From CAZYBG01 sp964645155 (GTDB lineage Bacteria > Pseudomonadota > Alphaproteobacteria > Rhodobacterales > Rhodobacteraceae), in assembly GCA_964645155.1 (NCBI GenBank), contig CAZYBG010000049.1, positions 1-21,214 of the forward strand: a DNA stretch of 21,214 bases. Direction: 5' to 3'. The translations under genes were made by a program, and so were the position numbers. Shown here piece after piece: positions 7,678 to 15,232 of this stretch (its first letter is position 1; each line of letters opens with the position of its first letter). Under the pieces are notes generated by a model, which was not told where the DNA came from, did not search any database, and worked only from the letters and a program-made list of their open reading frames with translations.

Positions 7678-9324
7678 CTACGCGGCATGGGTGGTGCGGC
7701 CGCCGCAGATCGTCCGCGCGACGGCAAGGCCGGCGATCCCGGCGGGCGGCGTTGCCTCGATGTCGGTCGAGAGCACGACAAGATCGGCAGCCAGCCCCGC
7801 GCGCAGCGTGCCGGTCACGCCCTCGCGGTGTGCGGCCCGGGCGCCGCCGGCGGTGTAGGCGCGGAGCGTTGCCATCAGGCCGACGCGCTGGTCGGCGCCG
7901 CCCTCGTAGGCGGGCCGGGTCAGCGCCGCGGCGATGCCGCGCAGGACCGAGATGTCGGCGACCGGCCAGTCGGAGGCGAAGGCGAGCGGCGCACCCGCTT
8001 CGGCCAGCGTCCGGCAGAGATAGGCGTCGGCCCAACGGTCGCGCCCGATGACGTCGAGCGTGGGCTGCAGCGCGAAGTCCATCGCGCCGGGGGCGTGGCA
8101 GGGCTGCACCGAGGCGGTGATGCCGAGCCGGCCGAGCCGGGGAATGTCGGCCCGGTCGATCAGTTCGATATGCTCGATGCGGTGGCGGCTGTCGCGCGCG
8201 CCATTCGCCCGGCGCGCGGCCTCGTAGCCGTCGATGGTCTGCCGCACCGCGCCGTCGCCGATCGCGTGGACGGCGATCTGCAGGCCGCGGCGGTCGATCT
8301 CGGTCGCGATGCGCGGGAAGTCCGGGAACAGCGGCGCGGACCGGTGGCCGGGCCGGCCGGGATAGTCGTTCAGCATGAAGGCGGTGCCCGAGTCGATCAC
8401 CCCGTCCATGAACAGCTTGACGAAGCCCGAGGTCAGCCAGTCGTCGGCGAAGTCGCGGGTCATCGCGTCGGCGCGGTCGAGCTCGGCCAGCTCCATCTGC
8501 GGCTTGAAGTGGAACGGGACCTTCACCCGCGCCGTCAGCCGCCCCTCGCGCCGGAGGCCGTCGAGCAGCGCGAGGGTGTAGCGGTTGCCGTCCATGTTGA
8601 CGATCGAGGTGATGCCGTGCCGCGCCGCATGGGCGAGGCCGGCGGCCACCTTGGCGCGGTCGATGGCCTGCGCGGCCTCGTCAGGCCAGGGCGCGGGCTC
8701 GCCGCCCGTGGCGATGCCGAGATGGAGCCGCGCCTCGCCGCCCAGCGCGACGACCGGGGCGAAGGCCTCGAACTCCCGCAGCTCGCCGGTGGCCCGCCCG
8801 TCCGGGCCGACCACCACCTCGTGGCCGGGCGGCGTTGCGGCGCCCCCGAGGATGCCGGCCGCGGCGAGCGCGGCGGTGTTGGCCCAGACCGTGTGGTGGT
8901 CGGCCGCGGTCACCGCGATCGGCCGGTCGGGCAGGATGCGGTCGAGGTCGTGCCGCGTCATCGGCCGGCCGAGCAGGTCGTAGCCCGCGCCCTGCGCGAG
9001 GAGGAGCGGAAGATCGGGATGGCGCGCGGCGAAGTCGCGGAAGGCGCGGCCGAGCGCCGCCTCGCCCGCGACGCCGCCGATCTGGAGATGCGCGAGTTCG
9101 GCGCCGCCGAGCACGAGGTGCAGGTGGCTTTCGAAGAAGCCGGGCAGCACCGTCGCGCCGCCGCAGTCGATGATGTCGCTGCCGCTGACCGCCAGCGCCT
9201 CGATCTCGCGCCGCCCGCCGACCGCGACGATCCGACCGCCGGCCAGGGCCAGCGCCTCGGCCCGGGGCCGGGCATCGTCCATCGTCAGGACCGCTGCGTT
9301 CGTCAGGATGGTATCCGGCGTCAT
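7678..9324 (-). CDS. YtcJ-like amidohydrolase (Amidohydro_3)
   Basis: Metal-dependent hydrolase of 548 residues, typical for YtcJ-type members of the amidohydrolase superfamily. The expected barrel residues are visible: His67 and His69 in ESHLHL, a likely carboxylated Lys303 in GFVKLFMDGV, His353 in VHAIGDGA, His385 in RIEHIE and Asp452 in ASDWPV. The C-terminal GTLRAGLAADLVVLSTD is the usual composite beta-sandwich closing strand. No signal peptide is seen, so it is cytosolic. The ATG at 9324 begins the conserved TILTNAAVLTMD sequence, with a G-rich run just upstream. Substrates in this family are mostly unknown (amide, carbamate or formamide hydrolysis has been described), so none is assigned. 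It is divergent from the ion-channel gene across 114 bases. Confidence 0.9.
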   Translation of the reverse strand: MTPDTILTNAAVLTMDDARPRAEALALAGGRIVAVGGRREIEALAVSGSDIIDCGGATVLPGFFESHLHLVLGGAELAHLQIGGVAGEAALGRAFRDFAARHPDLPLLLAQGAGYDLLGRPMTRHDLDRILPDRPIAVTAADHHTVWANTAALAAAGILGGAATPPGHEVVVGPDGRATGELREFEAFAPVVALGGEARLHLGIATGGEPAPWPDEAAQAIDRAKVAAGLAHAARHGITSIVNMDGNRYTLALLDGLRREGRLTARVKVPFHFKPQMELAELDRADAMTRDFADDWLTSGFVKLFMDGVIDSGTAFMLNDYPGRPGHRSAPLFPDFPRIATEIDRRGLQIAVHAIGDGAVRQTIDGYEAARRANGARDSRHRIEHIELIDRADIPRLGRLGITASVQPCHAPGAMDFALQPTLDVIGRDRWADAYLCRTLAEAGAPLAFASDWPVADISVLRGIAAALTRPAYEGGADQRVGLMATLRAYTAGGARAAHREGVTGTLRAGLAADLVVLSTDIEATPPAGIAGLAVARTICGGRTTHAA

Positions 9325-9389
9325 CTGGCCCCCCCGCTCAGGTGCGAGTCGCAGTAAAGCCCGATGGAACGGCCCTGCGAAAGGGAGAG

Positions 9390-9417
9390 TTGGCGCCGGC
9401 CGGGCGGCCGGTATGAT
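9390..9417 (+). promoter_or_regulatory. Predicted sigma-70 type promoter of the ion-channel gene
   Basis: TTGGCG (9390-9395), a 16-base spacer, and TATGAT (9412-9417). The -10 matches five of six consensus bases and the -35 four of six. A start of transcription near 9424 would leave a leader of about 15 bases, just enough for the G-rich ribosome site before the ATG at 9439. It is unusually clear for this G+C-rich background. Confidence 0.6.
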
Positions 9418-9438
9418 CGATCGACCGCAGGGGGCGCA

Positions 9439-9882
9439 ATGTTCATCCAGATCGCGATCGGTTCTGCCGTAATGCTCGCCTCGATCCTGATCGCGGGGGT
9501 GAGCTTCGGGATCATGGAGTGGCTGTTCCTGCGGCTGCGGCCCTGGCTCGTGCGCGAGCCGCACCTGCCCAAGGTGCTCCTCGTCCTCGGGCTCGCTTCG
9601 CTCGCGATCCTCGGGCTGATCACCTCGGGCGTCTGGCTCTGGGCGTTCACGTTCCGCGCGCTCGGCGTCTTCGGCACGTTGGAGGAGGCGGTCTACTCCT
9701 CGCTGGTGGTGTTCAGCACGCTGGGCTTCGGCGACGTGCTGCTGCCGCTGGAGTGGCGCCTTCTGGGGGGAATGGCGGCCGCGAACGGGCTTCTGAACTT
9801 CGGGCTGCTCACCGCGATCATGGTCGAGGCGCTGCGCCAGGTGCGCCTGCAGCAGTGGGAGTGGCGCCGGCGGAAGGACTAG
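9439..9882 (+). CDS. Small pore-loop ion channel (K+ channel-like)
   Basis: Inner-membrane protein of 147 residues. Helices are predicted at about 3-30 and 44-70, then a pore loop at about 84-100 and a last helix at about 106-130, followed by a basic tail WEWRRRKD. The loop contains STLGFGD (residues 93-99), a variant of the potassium selectivity filter TVGYGD, so it belongs with Ion_trans_2-like proteins. There is no RCK/TrkA-N regulatory domain. The ATG at 9439 has an AGGGGG site close upstream and a promoter ending at 9417. Its TAG stop lies in CTAG, whose other strand holds the stop of the converging eamA gene. Selectivity for potassium is uncertain because the filter is not canonical. 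Confidence 0.8.
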   Translation: MFIQIAIGSAVMLASILIAGVSFGIMEWLFLRLRPWLVREPHLPKVLLVLGLASLAILGLITSGVWLWAFTFRALGVFGTLEEAVYSSLVVFSTLGFGDVLLPLEWRLLGGMAAANGLLNFGLLTAIMVEALRQVRLQQWEWRRRKD

Positions 9883-10769
9883 CGCCCGGCGCGCGCCGTG
9901 CGCCAGAGGGTGTAGGCGCCAGTGGCGACGACGATCGCGCTGCCGGCCAGCGTCGCGCCGTCGGGCCGTTCGGCGAACACGGCCACGCCGAACGCCATGC
10001 CGAAGACGAGGCGGGTGTAGCGGAACGGCGTGACCACCGAGACCTCGCCGGTGCGCATCGCGACGGTCAGCGCGTAGTAGGCGGCGACGCCGACCACGGT
10101 GGCGCCGGCGAGGCCGACGGCGGCCGGCGCCGAGGGCCGGACCGCGCCGCCCTGCAGCGCCAGCAGCAGCGCGCCGGCGGGCACCATCATCGCGAAGCCG
10201 TAGGCACCGAGGACGAGGTTCGAAAGCGACGGCGGCGCGGCGCGGGTGGCGAGGTCGCGTCCCGCGAAGCCGAGCATGCCGAGGACGGCCAGAAGCGACA
10301 GTGCCACGAAGCCGTCGGCCCCCGGCCTCAGGATCACAAGGACCCCGGCGAGGCCGGCGAGGATCGCGAGCCATCGCCGCCAGCCCACGCGCTCGCCGAA
10401 GACGAGGGCCGCGCCGGCGACGACGACGAGCGGCGTGGCCTGCAGGATCGCCGAGGCGGTGGAGAGCGGCGTGAGCGCGATCGCCAGCGTGTAGAAGAGC
10501 CGGCCCGTCACCTCGAAGCCCGCCCGCAGGACGACCGCGCGGGAGAGGATGTCGGCGCCGAACAGCCGGTCGCCGCGGCGCCGGGCCAGCGCGGCGAAGG
10601 CGAGCATGCCGCCGGCGCCGAAGATGACCAGGATCTGCCCCACCGGCAGCTCCCGCGCGACCGCCTTTATCAGCGCGTCCTCGACCGCGAAGCCCGCCAT
10701 CGCGGCGATCATGAAGAGGCTGCCGCGGAGGTTGCCCTGCGCCGACCCCGCGCCCGCCCGCGCCCTCAC
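9879..10769 (-). CDS. EamA/DMT-family transporter
   Basis: Predicted inner-membrane metabolite exporter or permease of the drug/metabolite superfamily, 296 residues with about ten hydrophobic helices in two EamA repeats. The first repeat ends in the characteristic FGERVGWRRWLAILAGLAG, followed by GVLVILRPG; the second ends near FAERPDGATLAGSAIVVA. The start chosen is GTG at 10769, which overlaps the TGA of the preceding PaiB-like gene as GTGA; this gives a normal length with a short N-terminal tail before the first helix. Such overlap indicates translational coupling. The substrate is unknown. A second EamA protein at 15233-16105 shares the repeat-end motif but is otherwise diverged. Confidence 0.9.
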   Translation of the reverse strand: MRARAGAGSAQGNLRGSLFMIAAMAGFAVEDALIKAVARELPVGQILVIFGAGGMLAFAALARRRGDRLFGADILSRAVVLRAGFEVTGRLFYTLAIALTPLSTASAILQATPLVVVAGAALVFGERVGWRRWLAILAGLAGVLVILRPGADGFVALSLLAVLGMLGFAGRDLATRAAPPSLSNLVLGAYGFAMMVPAGALLLALQGGAVRPSAPAAVGLAGATVVGVAAYYALTVAMRTGEVSVVTPFRYTRLVFGMAFGVAVFAERPDGATLAGSAIVVATGAYTLWRTARAGR

Positions 10770-11386
10770 GACGCCGGGTCGCGCATCAGCGCCGCGAGCG
10801 CGGCGATCTCCTGCCCGACCGGCGAGGCCGCGACCTGTCCGGCTGCTGCGAGGCGGCCGGCCTCGGGCTTGTTCTGGTTGAGCTTCCAGGTGCCCTGGAC
10901 ATCGTCGATCAGCAGCCGGCAAGGCACGATCTGCCGCATCATGCGGTCGAGCGCGTCGGGCGGCATCTTCTCGACCCGCCAGGGCGCCTTCGGCAGCGCC
11001 GCCTCGAAATGCGCCGAGACGCGGTCGAGATGGCCGCGCAGCGCCTCGTGCGGCAGCAGTTCGGCCGTGCCGCGGAGGTGCACGGCGACGTAGTTCCACG
11101 TCGGCACCTGGTCGTGGCCGAGCCCGTACCAGTCGGGCGAGATGTAGGCGTCGGGGCCCGACGCCGCGAGGAGCGCGCGCTGCGGCGAGGCGAGGGCGCG
11201 GGCGACCGGGTTCGACCGGACCAGGTGGAACTCGGCCTCGGCGCCGTCGCCCGACAGCAGGAACGGCACCTGCGCGGCGAGCGGCCCGGCATCGCCGTTC
11301 ACCGCCAGAAGGCCGAAGCCGCGCAGCCGGGCGAAGCCGAGGTTGCGGGCGGCCGGGCTCTGCCGGAAGGCCGGGTTCGGATGCAC
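10766..11386 (-). CDS. PaiB-like FMN-binding protein
   Basis: A protein of 206 residues, the normal length for the family annotated as FMN-binding negative transcriptional regulators (PaiB). Family markers are the N-terminal MHPNPAF, then PDWYG, VPTWNYVAVH in the split-barrel core, and GTWKLNQNK near the C-terminus. The fold is a flavin-reductase-like split barrel; a regulatory role is known for Bacillus PaiB but not proven for proteobacterial members. The start is GTG at 11386, where the family sequence begins, 19 bases after the dapA stop. The stop overlaps the GTG of the eamA gene. It is probably co-transcribed with dapA and the transporter. Confidence 0.9.
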   Translation of the reverse strand: MHPNPAFRQSPAARNLGFARLRGFGLLAVNGDAGPLAAQVPFLLSGDGAEAEFHLVRSNPVARALASPQRALLAASGPDAYISPDWYGLGHDQVPTWNYVAVHLRGTAELLPHEALRGHLDRVSAHFEAALPKAPWRVEKMPPDALDRMMRQIVPCRLLIDDVQGTWKLNQNKPEAGRLAAAGQVAASPVGQEIAALAALMRDPAS

Positions 11387-11405
11387 CGCCGTCGCCGCCT
11401 GGGGC

Positions 11406-12281
11406 TCAGTTCAGCAGGCCGGCGTGGCGCATCGCCGCGTCGATCTGCGCCTTCGTCGTATCGAGCAGCCCGGTCAGCGGCAGGCGCACCTCGTCCGTGC
11501 AGCGGCCGAGGCGCGCGAGGCCGTACTTGGCCCCGGCGAGGCCCGGTTCGACGAAGATCGCGAGGTGCAGCGGCATCAGCCGGTCCTGAACCGCGAGCGC
11601 GCGGCGGTAGTCGCCCGCCAGCGTCGCCTCCTGGAACTCGGCGCAGAGCCGCGGGGCGACGTTCGCCGTCACGCTGATGCAGCCGGTGCCGCCATGGGCG
11701 TTGAAGCCGAGCGCGGTCGCGTCCTCGCCCGAAAGCTGGATGAAGTCGGGCCCGCAGGCGATGCGCTGCTTCGGCACGCGGGAGAGATCGCCCGTCGCAT
11801 CCTTGACGCCGACGATGCGCGGCAGCCTGGCGAGCTCGCCCATCGTCTCGGGCAGCATGTCGACGGCCGAGCGTGGCGGGATGTTGTAGATGATGATCGG
11901 CAGGTCCGCGGCGTCGTGCACCGCCGTGAAATGCGCGATGAGCCCGCGCTGGGTAGGCTTGTTGTAGTAGGGCGTGACGATCAGCGCGCCGTCTGCCCCG
12001 ACCCGTGCGGCATGCCGGATCAGCCGGATCGCCTCGGCGGTGTTGTTCGACCCCGCGCCGGCGATCACCGGAATGCGCTTGCGCGCCGCCCGCACCACCG
12101 CCTCGACCACCGCCTCGTGCTCGTCATGGCTGAGCGTCGGGCTTTCGCCCGTGGTGCCGACCGGGACGAGCCCGTGCGAGCCCTCGGCGATCTGCCATTC
12201 GACGAGGTCATTGAGCGCGTCGAAGTCCACCGCGCCGTCCCGGAACGGCGTGACGAGGGCGGGCATCGATCCCTTGAACAT
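11406..12281 (-). CDS. dapA: 4-hydroxy-tetrahydrodipicolinate synthase
   Basis: Condenses pyruvate with aspartate semialdehyde, the first committed step to diaminopimelate and lysine, in the cytosol. It has 291 residues. Key residues are present: Thr43/Thr44 in VGTTGESPTL, Tyr106 in TPYYNKPTQ, Tyr132 and Arg137 in YNIPPRS, and the Schiff-base Lys160 in GVKDATGDL; each matches the E. coli position offset by one. The ATG at 12281 starts the typical MFKGSMPALVTPF and has AAGGAAG upstream. It is divergent from the lytic transglycosylase gene; the placement of a diaminopimelate gene back-to-back with a cell-wall enzyme gene is a sensible but common arrangement. PaiB-like and eamA genes follow closely. 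Confidence 0.97.
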   Translation of the reverse strand: MFKGSMPALVTPFRDGAVDFDALNDLVEWQIAEGSHGLVPVGTTGESPTLSHDEHEAVVEAVVRAARKRIPVIAGAGSNNTAEAIRLIRHAARVGADGALIVTPYYNKPTQRGLIAHFTAVHDAADLPIIIYNIPPRSAVDMLPETMGELARLPRIVGVKDATGDLSRVPKQRIACGPDFIQLSGEDATALGFNAHGGTGCISVTANVAPRLCAEFQEATLAGDYRRALAVQDRLMPLHLAIFVEPGLAGAKYGLARLGRCTDEVRLPLTGLLDTTKAQIDAAMRHAGLLN

Positions 12282-12337
12282 GGCGCGCTTCCTTGCAGGC
12301 TTGCGGGCGCCCCGACTCGGACCGCACGGCGCGCCGG

Positions 12338-12366
12338 ACCCTAGCGGGCGCCGCCGAGCTTGCCAA
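12338..12366 (-). promoter_or_regulatory. Possible dapA promoter
   Basis: On the minus strand TTGGCA (12366-12361), 17 bases, then TAGGGT (12343-12338). The -35 matches five of six consensus bases; the -10 only three. Transcription would begin near 12331, about 50 bases before the dapA ATG. Confidence 0.35.
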
Positions 12367-12375
12367 GTTTGTGAG

Positions 12376-12403
12376 TTGCGGGCCGCCGGCCCGCCGCTAG
12401 GAT
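12376..12403 (+). promoter_or_regulatory. Possible promoter of the lytic transglycosylase gene
   Basis: TTGCGG (12376-12381), a 16-base spacer and TAGGAT (12398-12403), the latter matching four of six consensus bases. It would lie back-to-back with the proposed dapA promoter in the 180-base divergent region. Only a weak prediction. Confidence 0.3.
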
Positions 12404-12461
12404 GCGGCGCCGAGAGCAGACCGACCCAAGAACGCTTCCGAAGGAAGCCGCTGGAGAGCCG

Positions 12462-14402
12462 ATGATCCGCCGTTCCCTGGTCGCCGCGCTTGCGGCGCTG
12501 GTACTGGCCATGCCTGGGCCGCTGCGCGCCGACGGCGCCGCGGTCCGCGCCGCGCTGGCCGCGGTCCGCGCGGGCGAGTGGGAGGCGGCCCTTGCCGCCG
12601 CCCGCCCGGCGGGCGAGGTCGCGCGCGACATCGTGGAGTGGCACCGCCTGCGCGAGGGCGACGCCGCCTGGGACGACTACCGCGCCTTCCTCGGCCGGCG
12701 TCCCGACTGGCCGGGGCTTCCGCTTCTGGTCGAGAAGGGCGAGGAGGCGATCCCGCGCGCCGCCGATGCCGATGCGGTGATCGCCTTCTTCGGCGACCGG
12801 ATGCCGGCGACCGGGACCGGCGCGCTGCGCCTGGCCGGCGCCTACCGCGACAAGGGCCTTTCCGGCGACGCCGAGGCGATCGTGGTGGCGAGCTGGCTCA
12901 CCCTGCTGTTCCGGGGCGGCGAACAGGCGGCGCTGCTGGCGGACTGGGGCGCGACGCTCGCGCCCTATCACGACGCCCGCCTCGAGATGCTGCTCTGGCG
13001 CGGCGCGGCAGCCAATGCGCGGGCGATGTTCCCGCTGGTCGGGGCCGACCGGGTGCGCCTCGCCGAGGCGCGGATCGGGCTTCGGGAGCAGTTGGCCGGC
13101 GTCGACGGCCTGATCGAGCGCGTGCCCGCGGCCCTGCAGGGCGACGCAGGGCTCGCCTACGAGCGGTTCAACTGGCGCTTTCGCAAGGGCCGGAACGCCG
13201 ATGCCGTGGCGCTCGCGCTCGAGCGGAGCACCGGCGAGGCGGCCCTGGGCGACCCCGCCGCCTGGGGCGCCGCCCGCGCGGCGCTGGTCCGGTGGGCGAT
13301 GCGCGAGGGGCGGGCGGCGGAAGCCTACCGGCTTGCCGCCCGGCACCACATGGCCGAGGGGCCGGACTATGCCGACCTGGAATGGCTGGCGGGGTTCATC
13401 GCGCTCCGCATGCTCGACGACCCGCAGGCGGCGCTGCGCCACTTCCGCGCATTCCGCGTCGCGGTGGCGACACCGATCAGCCTCGGCCGGGCCGGCTACT
13501 GGGAGGGGCGCGCGCTGGAGGCGCTGGGCGATGCCGAGGGCGCGCAACTCGCCTACGAGTTCGGCGGCGAGCACCAGACATCGTTCTACGGGCTGCTCGC
13601 GGCCGAGAAGGCCGGCCTGCCGATGGACGGGGTGCTCGCCACCGGCGGGCGCGAGTTCCCGAGCTGGCGCGACAGCAGTTTTGCGGGCTCGTCGGTGCTT
13701 GCCGCGGCCCTGGCGCTGCAGGAGGCGGGCGACCGGCTGCTGGCGACACGGTTCTTCCTGCACCTTGCCGAGGGGCTCGACGCGATCGCGCTCGGCCAGC
13801 TCTCAGATCTCGCGCTCGAGCTCGGCGAGCCCTACACGGCCGTCGCCATCGCCAAGCAGGCGGCCGAGCGCAACGTGATCCTGCCGCGCGCCTATTTCCC
13901 GCTGACCGACCTTGCCGAGGGCGATTTCGGCGTGCCGACCGAGCTGGTGCTTTCGATCGCCCGGCGCGAGAGCGAGTTCAACCCCGCGGTCGTCTCCAGC
14001 GCCGGCGCGCGCGGCCTGATGCAGGTGATGCCGGGCACCGCGCAGGACATGGCGCGGGCGCTGGGCGTCGGCTACGACCGCGCGCGGCTGACGACTGACC
14101 CCGCCTACAATGCCCGCCTCGGCGCGGGCTATCTCCGGCGGCTGATCGACGAGTTCGGCGCGCAGTGGATCCTCGTCGCCGCGGGCTACAACGCGGGGCC
14201 GGGCCGCCCGCGGGCCTGGGTGGCCGACCGCGGCCATCCGGCGAGCGAGAGCGTCGATGCCGTCGACTGGATCGAGATGATCCCGTTCACCGAGACACGG
14301 AACTACGTGATGCGGGTGACCGAAAGCCTGCCTGTCTACCGGGCGCGGCTGAGCGGCCAGGTGGAGCCGATCCGCTTCAGCGCGGAGCTGAAGGGGGGCT
14401 GA
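12462..14402 (+). CDS. Soluble lytic murein transglycosylase (Slt70-like)
   Basis: Periplasmic enzyme of 646 residues that cleaves the glycan strand of peptidoglycan with formation of 1,6-anhydromuramyl ends. A signal peptide is evident (MIRRSLVAALAALVLAMPG, cleavage near LRADG). A long Ala-rich helical region (about 25-470) corresponds to the superhelical ring of Slt70, and the SLT domain occupies about 490-610. Its markers are the catalytic Glu503 in ARRESEFNP, SAGARGLMQVMPGTA and AAGYNAGPGR. The ATG at 12462 is chosen over in-frame upstream starts because it gives the signal peptide at the N-terminus and has GGAGAG five bases before it. It is monocistronic by spacing: the next gene has its own promoter and different composition. 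Confidence 0.94.
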   Translation: MIRRSLVAALAALVLAMPGPLRADGAAVRAALAAVRAGEWEAALAAARPAGEVARDIVEWHRLREGDAAWDDYRAFLGRRPDWPGLPLLVEKGEEAIPRAADADAVIAFFGDRMPATGTGALRLAGAYRDKGLSGDAEAIVVASWLTLLFRGGEQAALLADWGATLAPYHDARLEMLLWRGAAANARAMFPLVGADRVRLAEARIGLREQLAGVDGLIERVPAALQGDAGLAYERFNWRFRKGRNADAVALALERSTGEAALGDPAAWGAARAALVRWAMREGRAAEAYRLAARHHMAEGPDYADLEWLAGFIALRMLDDPQAALRHFRAFRVAVATPISLGRAGYWEGRALEALGDAEGAQLAYEFGGEHQTSFYGLLAAEKAGLPMDGVLATGGREFPSWRDSSFAGSSVLAAALALQEAGDRLLATRFFLHLAEGLDAIALGQLSDLALELGEPYTAVAIAKQAAERNVILPRAYFPLTDLAEGDFGVPTELVLSIARRESEFNPAVVSSAGARGLMQVMPGTAQDMARALGVGYDRARLTTDPAYNARLGAGYLRRLIDEFGAQWILVAAGYNAGPGRPRAWVADRGHPASESVDAVDWIEMIPFTETRNYVMRVTESLPVYRARLSGQVEPIRFSAELKGG

Positions 14403-14479
14403 GCGGCGTCGGGGCAGCGACCGGACGGTCCGACGGCCTTCGCTTGTCGCGCAGGCCGGACGGCTGGCCGGAACGGCTG

Positions 14480-14508
14480 TTGCCCGAGAATATTGTTCCT
14501 GTTATGTT
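14480..14508 (+). promoter_or_regulatory. Predicted promoter of the PNPOx-family gene
   Basis: TTGCCC (14480-14485), exactly 17 bases, then TATGTT (14503-14508), in a locally A+T-rich stretch. Each element matches four of six consensus bases. Transcription would start near 14515, just ahead of the AAGGA site before the GTG start at 14535. This favours the GTG over the in-frame TTG at 14493, which falls inside the promoter. Confidence 0.5.
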
Positions 14509-14534
14509 CTTGTCTTCGAGCCGAAGGAAACGAT

Positions 14535-15083
14535 GTGGCGGCAGGCAAGAAACTGAACGGAACTCTGCGGCGGTTCATCGAACGCCAGCCTGTGTTCTTT
14601 GTGGCAACCGCAGCCCAGACCGGCCGTGTAAACGTCTCTCCAAAGGGAGCAGATACGCTCCGCATCTTGGATGACAGCCATATTCGATGGTTGAACCTGT
14701 CGGGCAGCGGGAATGAGACTGCGGGACATCTGCGGAGGTCCAACCGTATCACGCTGATGTTCTGCGCGTTCGAGGGCGAGGCACTTATCCTGCGTGTCTA
14801 CGGGCGCGCGGACGTTCTGCACCCGCGTGACGTCGGCTGGGACAAGGCCATCTCGGCGTTTCCACAACTGGCAGGCAGTCGGCAGATCTTCGACCTCTCC
14901 ATCGAGAGTGTTCAGACATCCTGCGGCACCGGTGTGCCATTCATGACCCATTCCGGCGACCGGGTGTCCGGAGAGCTTGTGCCATATTATGACAGGCTGG
15001 GACCGCAAGGGGTGGAGGAGTATTGGCGCAAGAAGAACACCCGGACCATCGATGGCTTCGGGACAGGCATATTCGAGGATTGA
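14535..15083 (+). CDS. Pyridoxamine 5'-phosphate oxidase-family flavin protein
   Basis: A protein of 182 residues with a predicted FMN-binding split barrel. RRFIERQPVFFVATA, GRVNVSPKGAD, WLNLSGSGNETAGHL and ITLMFCAFEG are typical of the general PNPOx-like family rather than of true PdxH, so cofactor salvage should not be assumed. QTSCGTGVPFM and YWRKKNTRTIDG near the C-terminus are also characteristic. The start is GTG at 14535, with GAAGGA seven bases upstream. G+C is clearly lower than in the flanking genes (37 of 60 in 14701-14760) and codons ending in A or T are frequent, which suggests a more recent arrival. It has its own promoter and no obvious partner. Enzymatic role unknown. Confidence 0.85.
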   Translation: MAAGKKLNGTLRRFIERQPVFFVATAAQTGRVNVSPKGADTLRILDDSHIRWLNLSGSGNETAGHLRRSNRITLMFCAFEGEALILRVYGRADVLHPRDVGWDKAISAFPQLAGSRQIFDLSIESVQTSCGTGVPFMTHSGDRVSGELVPYYDRLGPQGVEEYWRKKNTRTIDGFGTGIFED

Positions 15084-15119
15084 GCAAGACCGGCGACGTC
15101 GACGAACGTCTGCCCGGTC

Positions 15120-15152
15120 GTGCAGCCCCGTCATGCGCCCTGCGGGCTGCAC
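15120..15152 (+). terminator. Hairpin downstream of the PNPOx-family gene
   Basis: GTGCAGCCC (15120-15128) and GGGCTGCAC (15144-15152) form a perfect 9-base stem around a 15-base loop, 36 bases after the stop at 15083. There is no T run, so it may be a weak terminator or an unrelated dyad. Confidence 0.4.
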
Positions 15153-15207
15153 GAAGCGCCTGGCCGGCCTGGCCATGAGGCGACGACGATGGGTGGAGCG
15201 TCCGAAC

Positions 15208-15230
15208 GTCCGCCCCGGCGCCCGGCGGAC
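15208..15230 (-). terminator. Hairpin just after the second eamA gene
   Basis: GTCCGCC (15208-15214) pairs with GGCGGAC (15224-15230) around a 9-base loop. It begins two bases beyond the stop of the leftward eamA gene. The G+C-rich stem is followed, in the leftward direction, by only a brief GTTCG rather than a T run. Confidence 0.45.
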
Positions 15231-15232
15231 CC

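Noticed and set aside
6446..9357. Two long plus-strand open frames opposite smpB, the exported protein and the YtcJ-like gene
   Set aside because: Arg/Gly/Glu-rich shadow translations without domains; the minus-strand genes are well supported by motifs and ribosome sites.
12282..13763. Upstream extension of the dapA frame opposite the lytic transglycosylase
   Set aside because: Shadow of the plus-strand gene; DapA homology begins at the ATG at 12281 with a good ribosome site.
14493..14534. TTG at 14493 as the start of the PNPOx-family gene
   Set aside because: It lies within the predicted promoter, lacks a ribosome site, and adds residues not typical of the family; the GTG at 14535 fits better.
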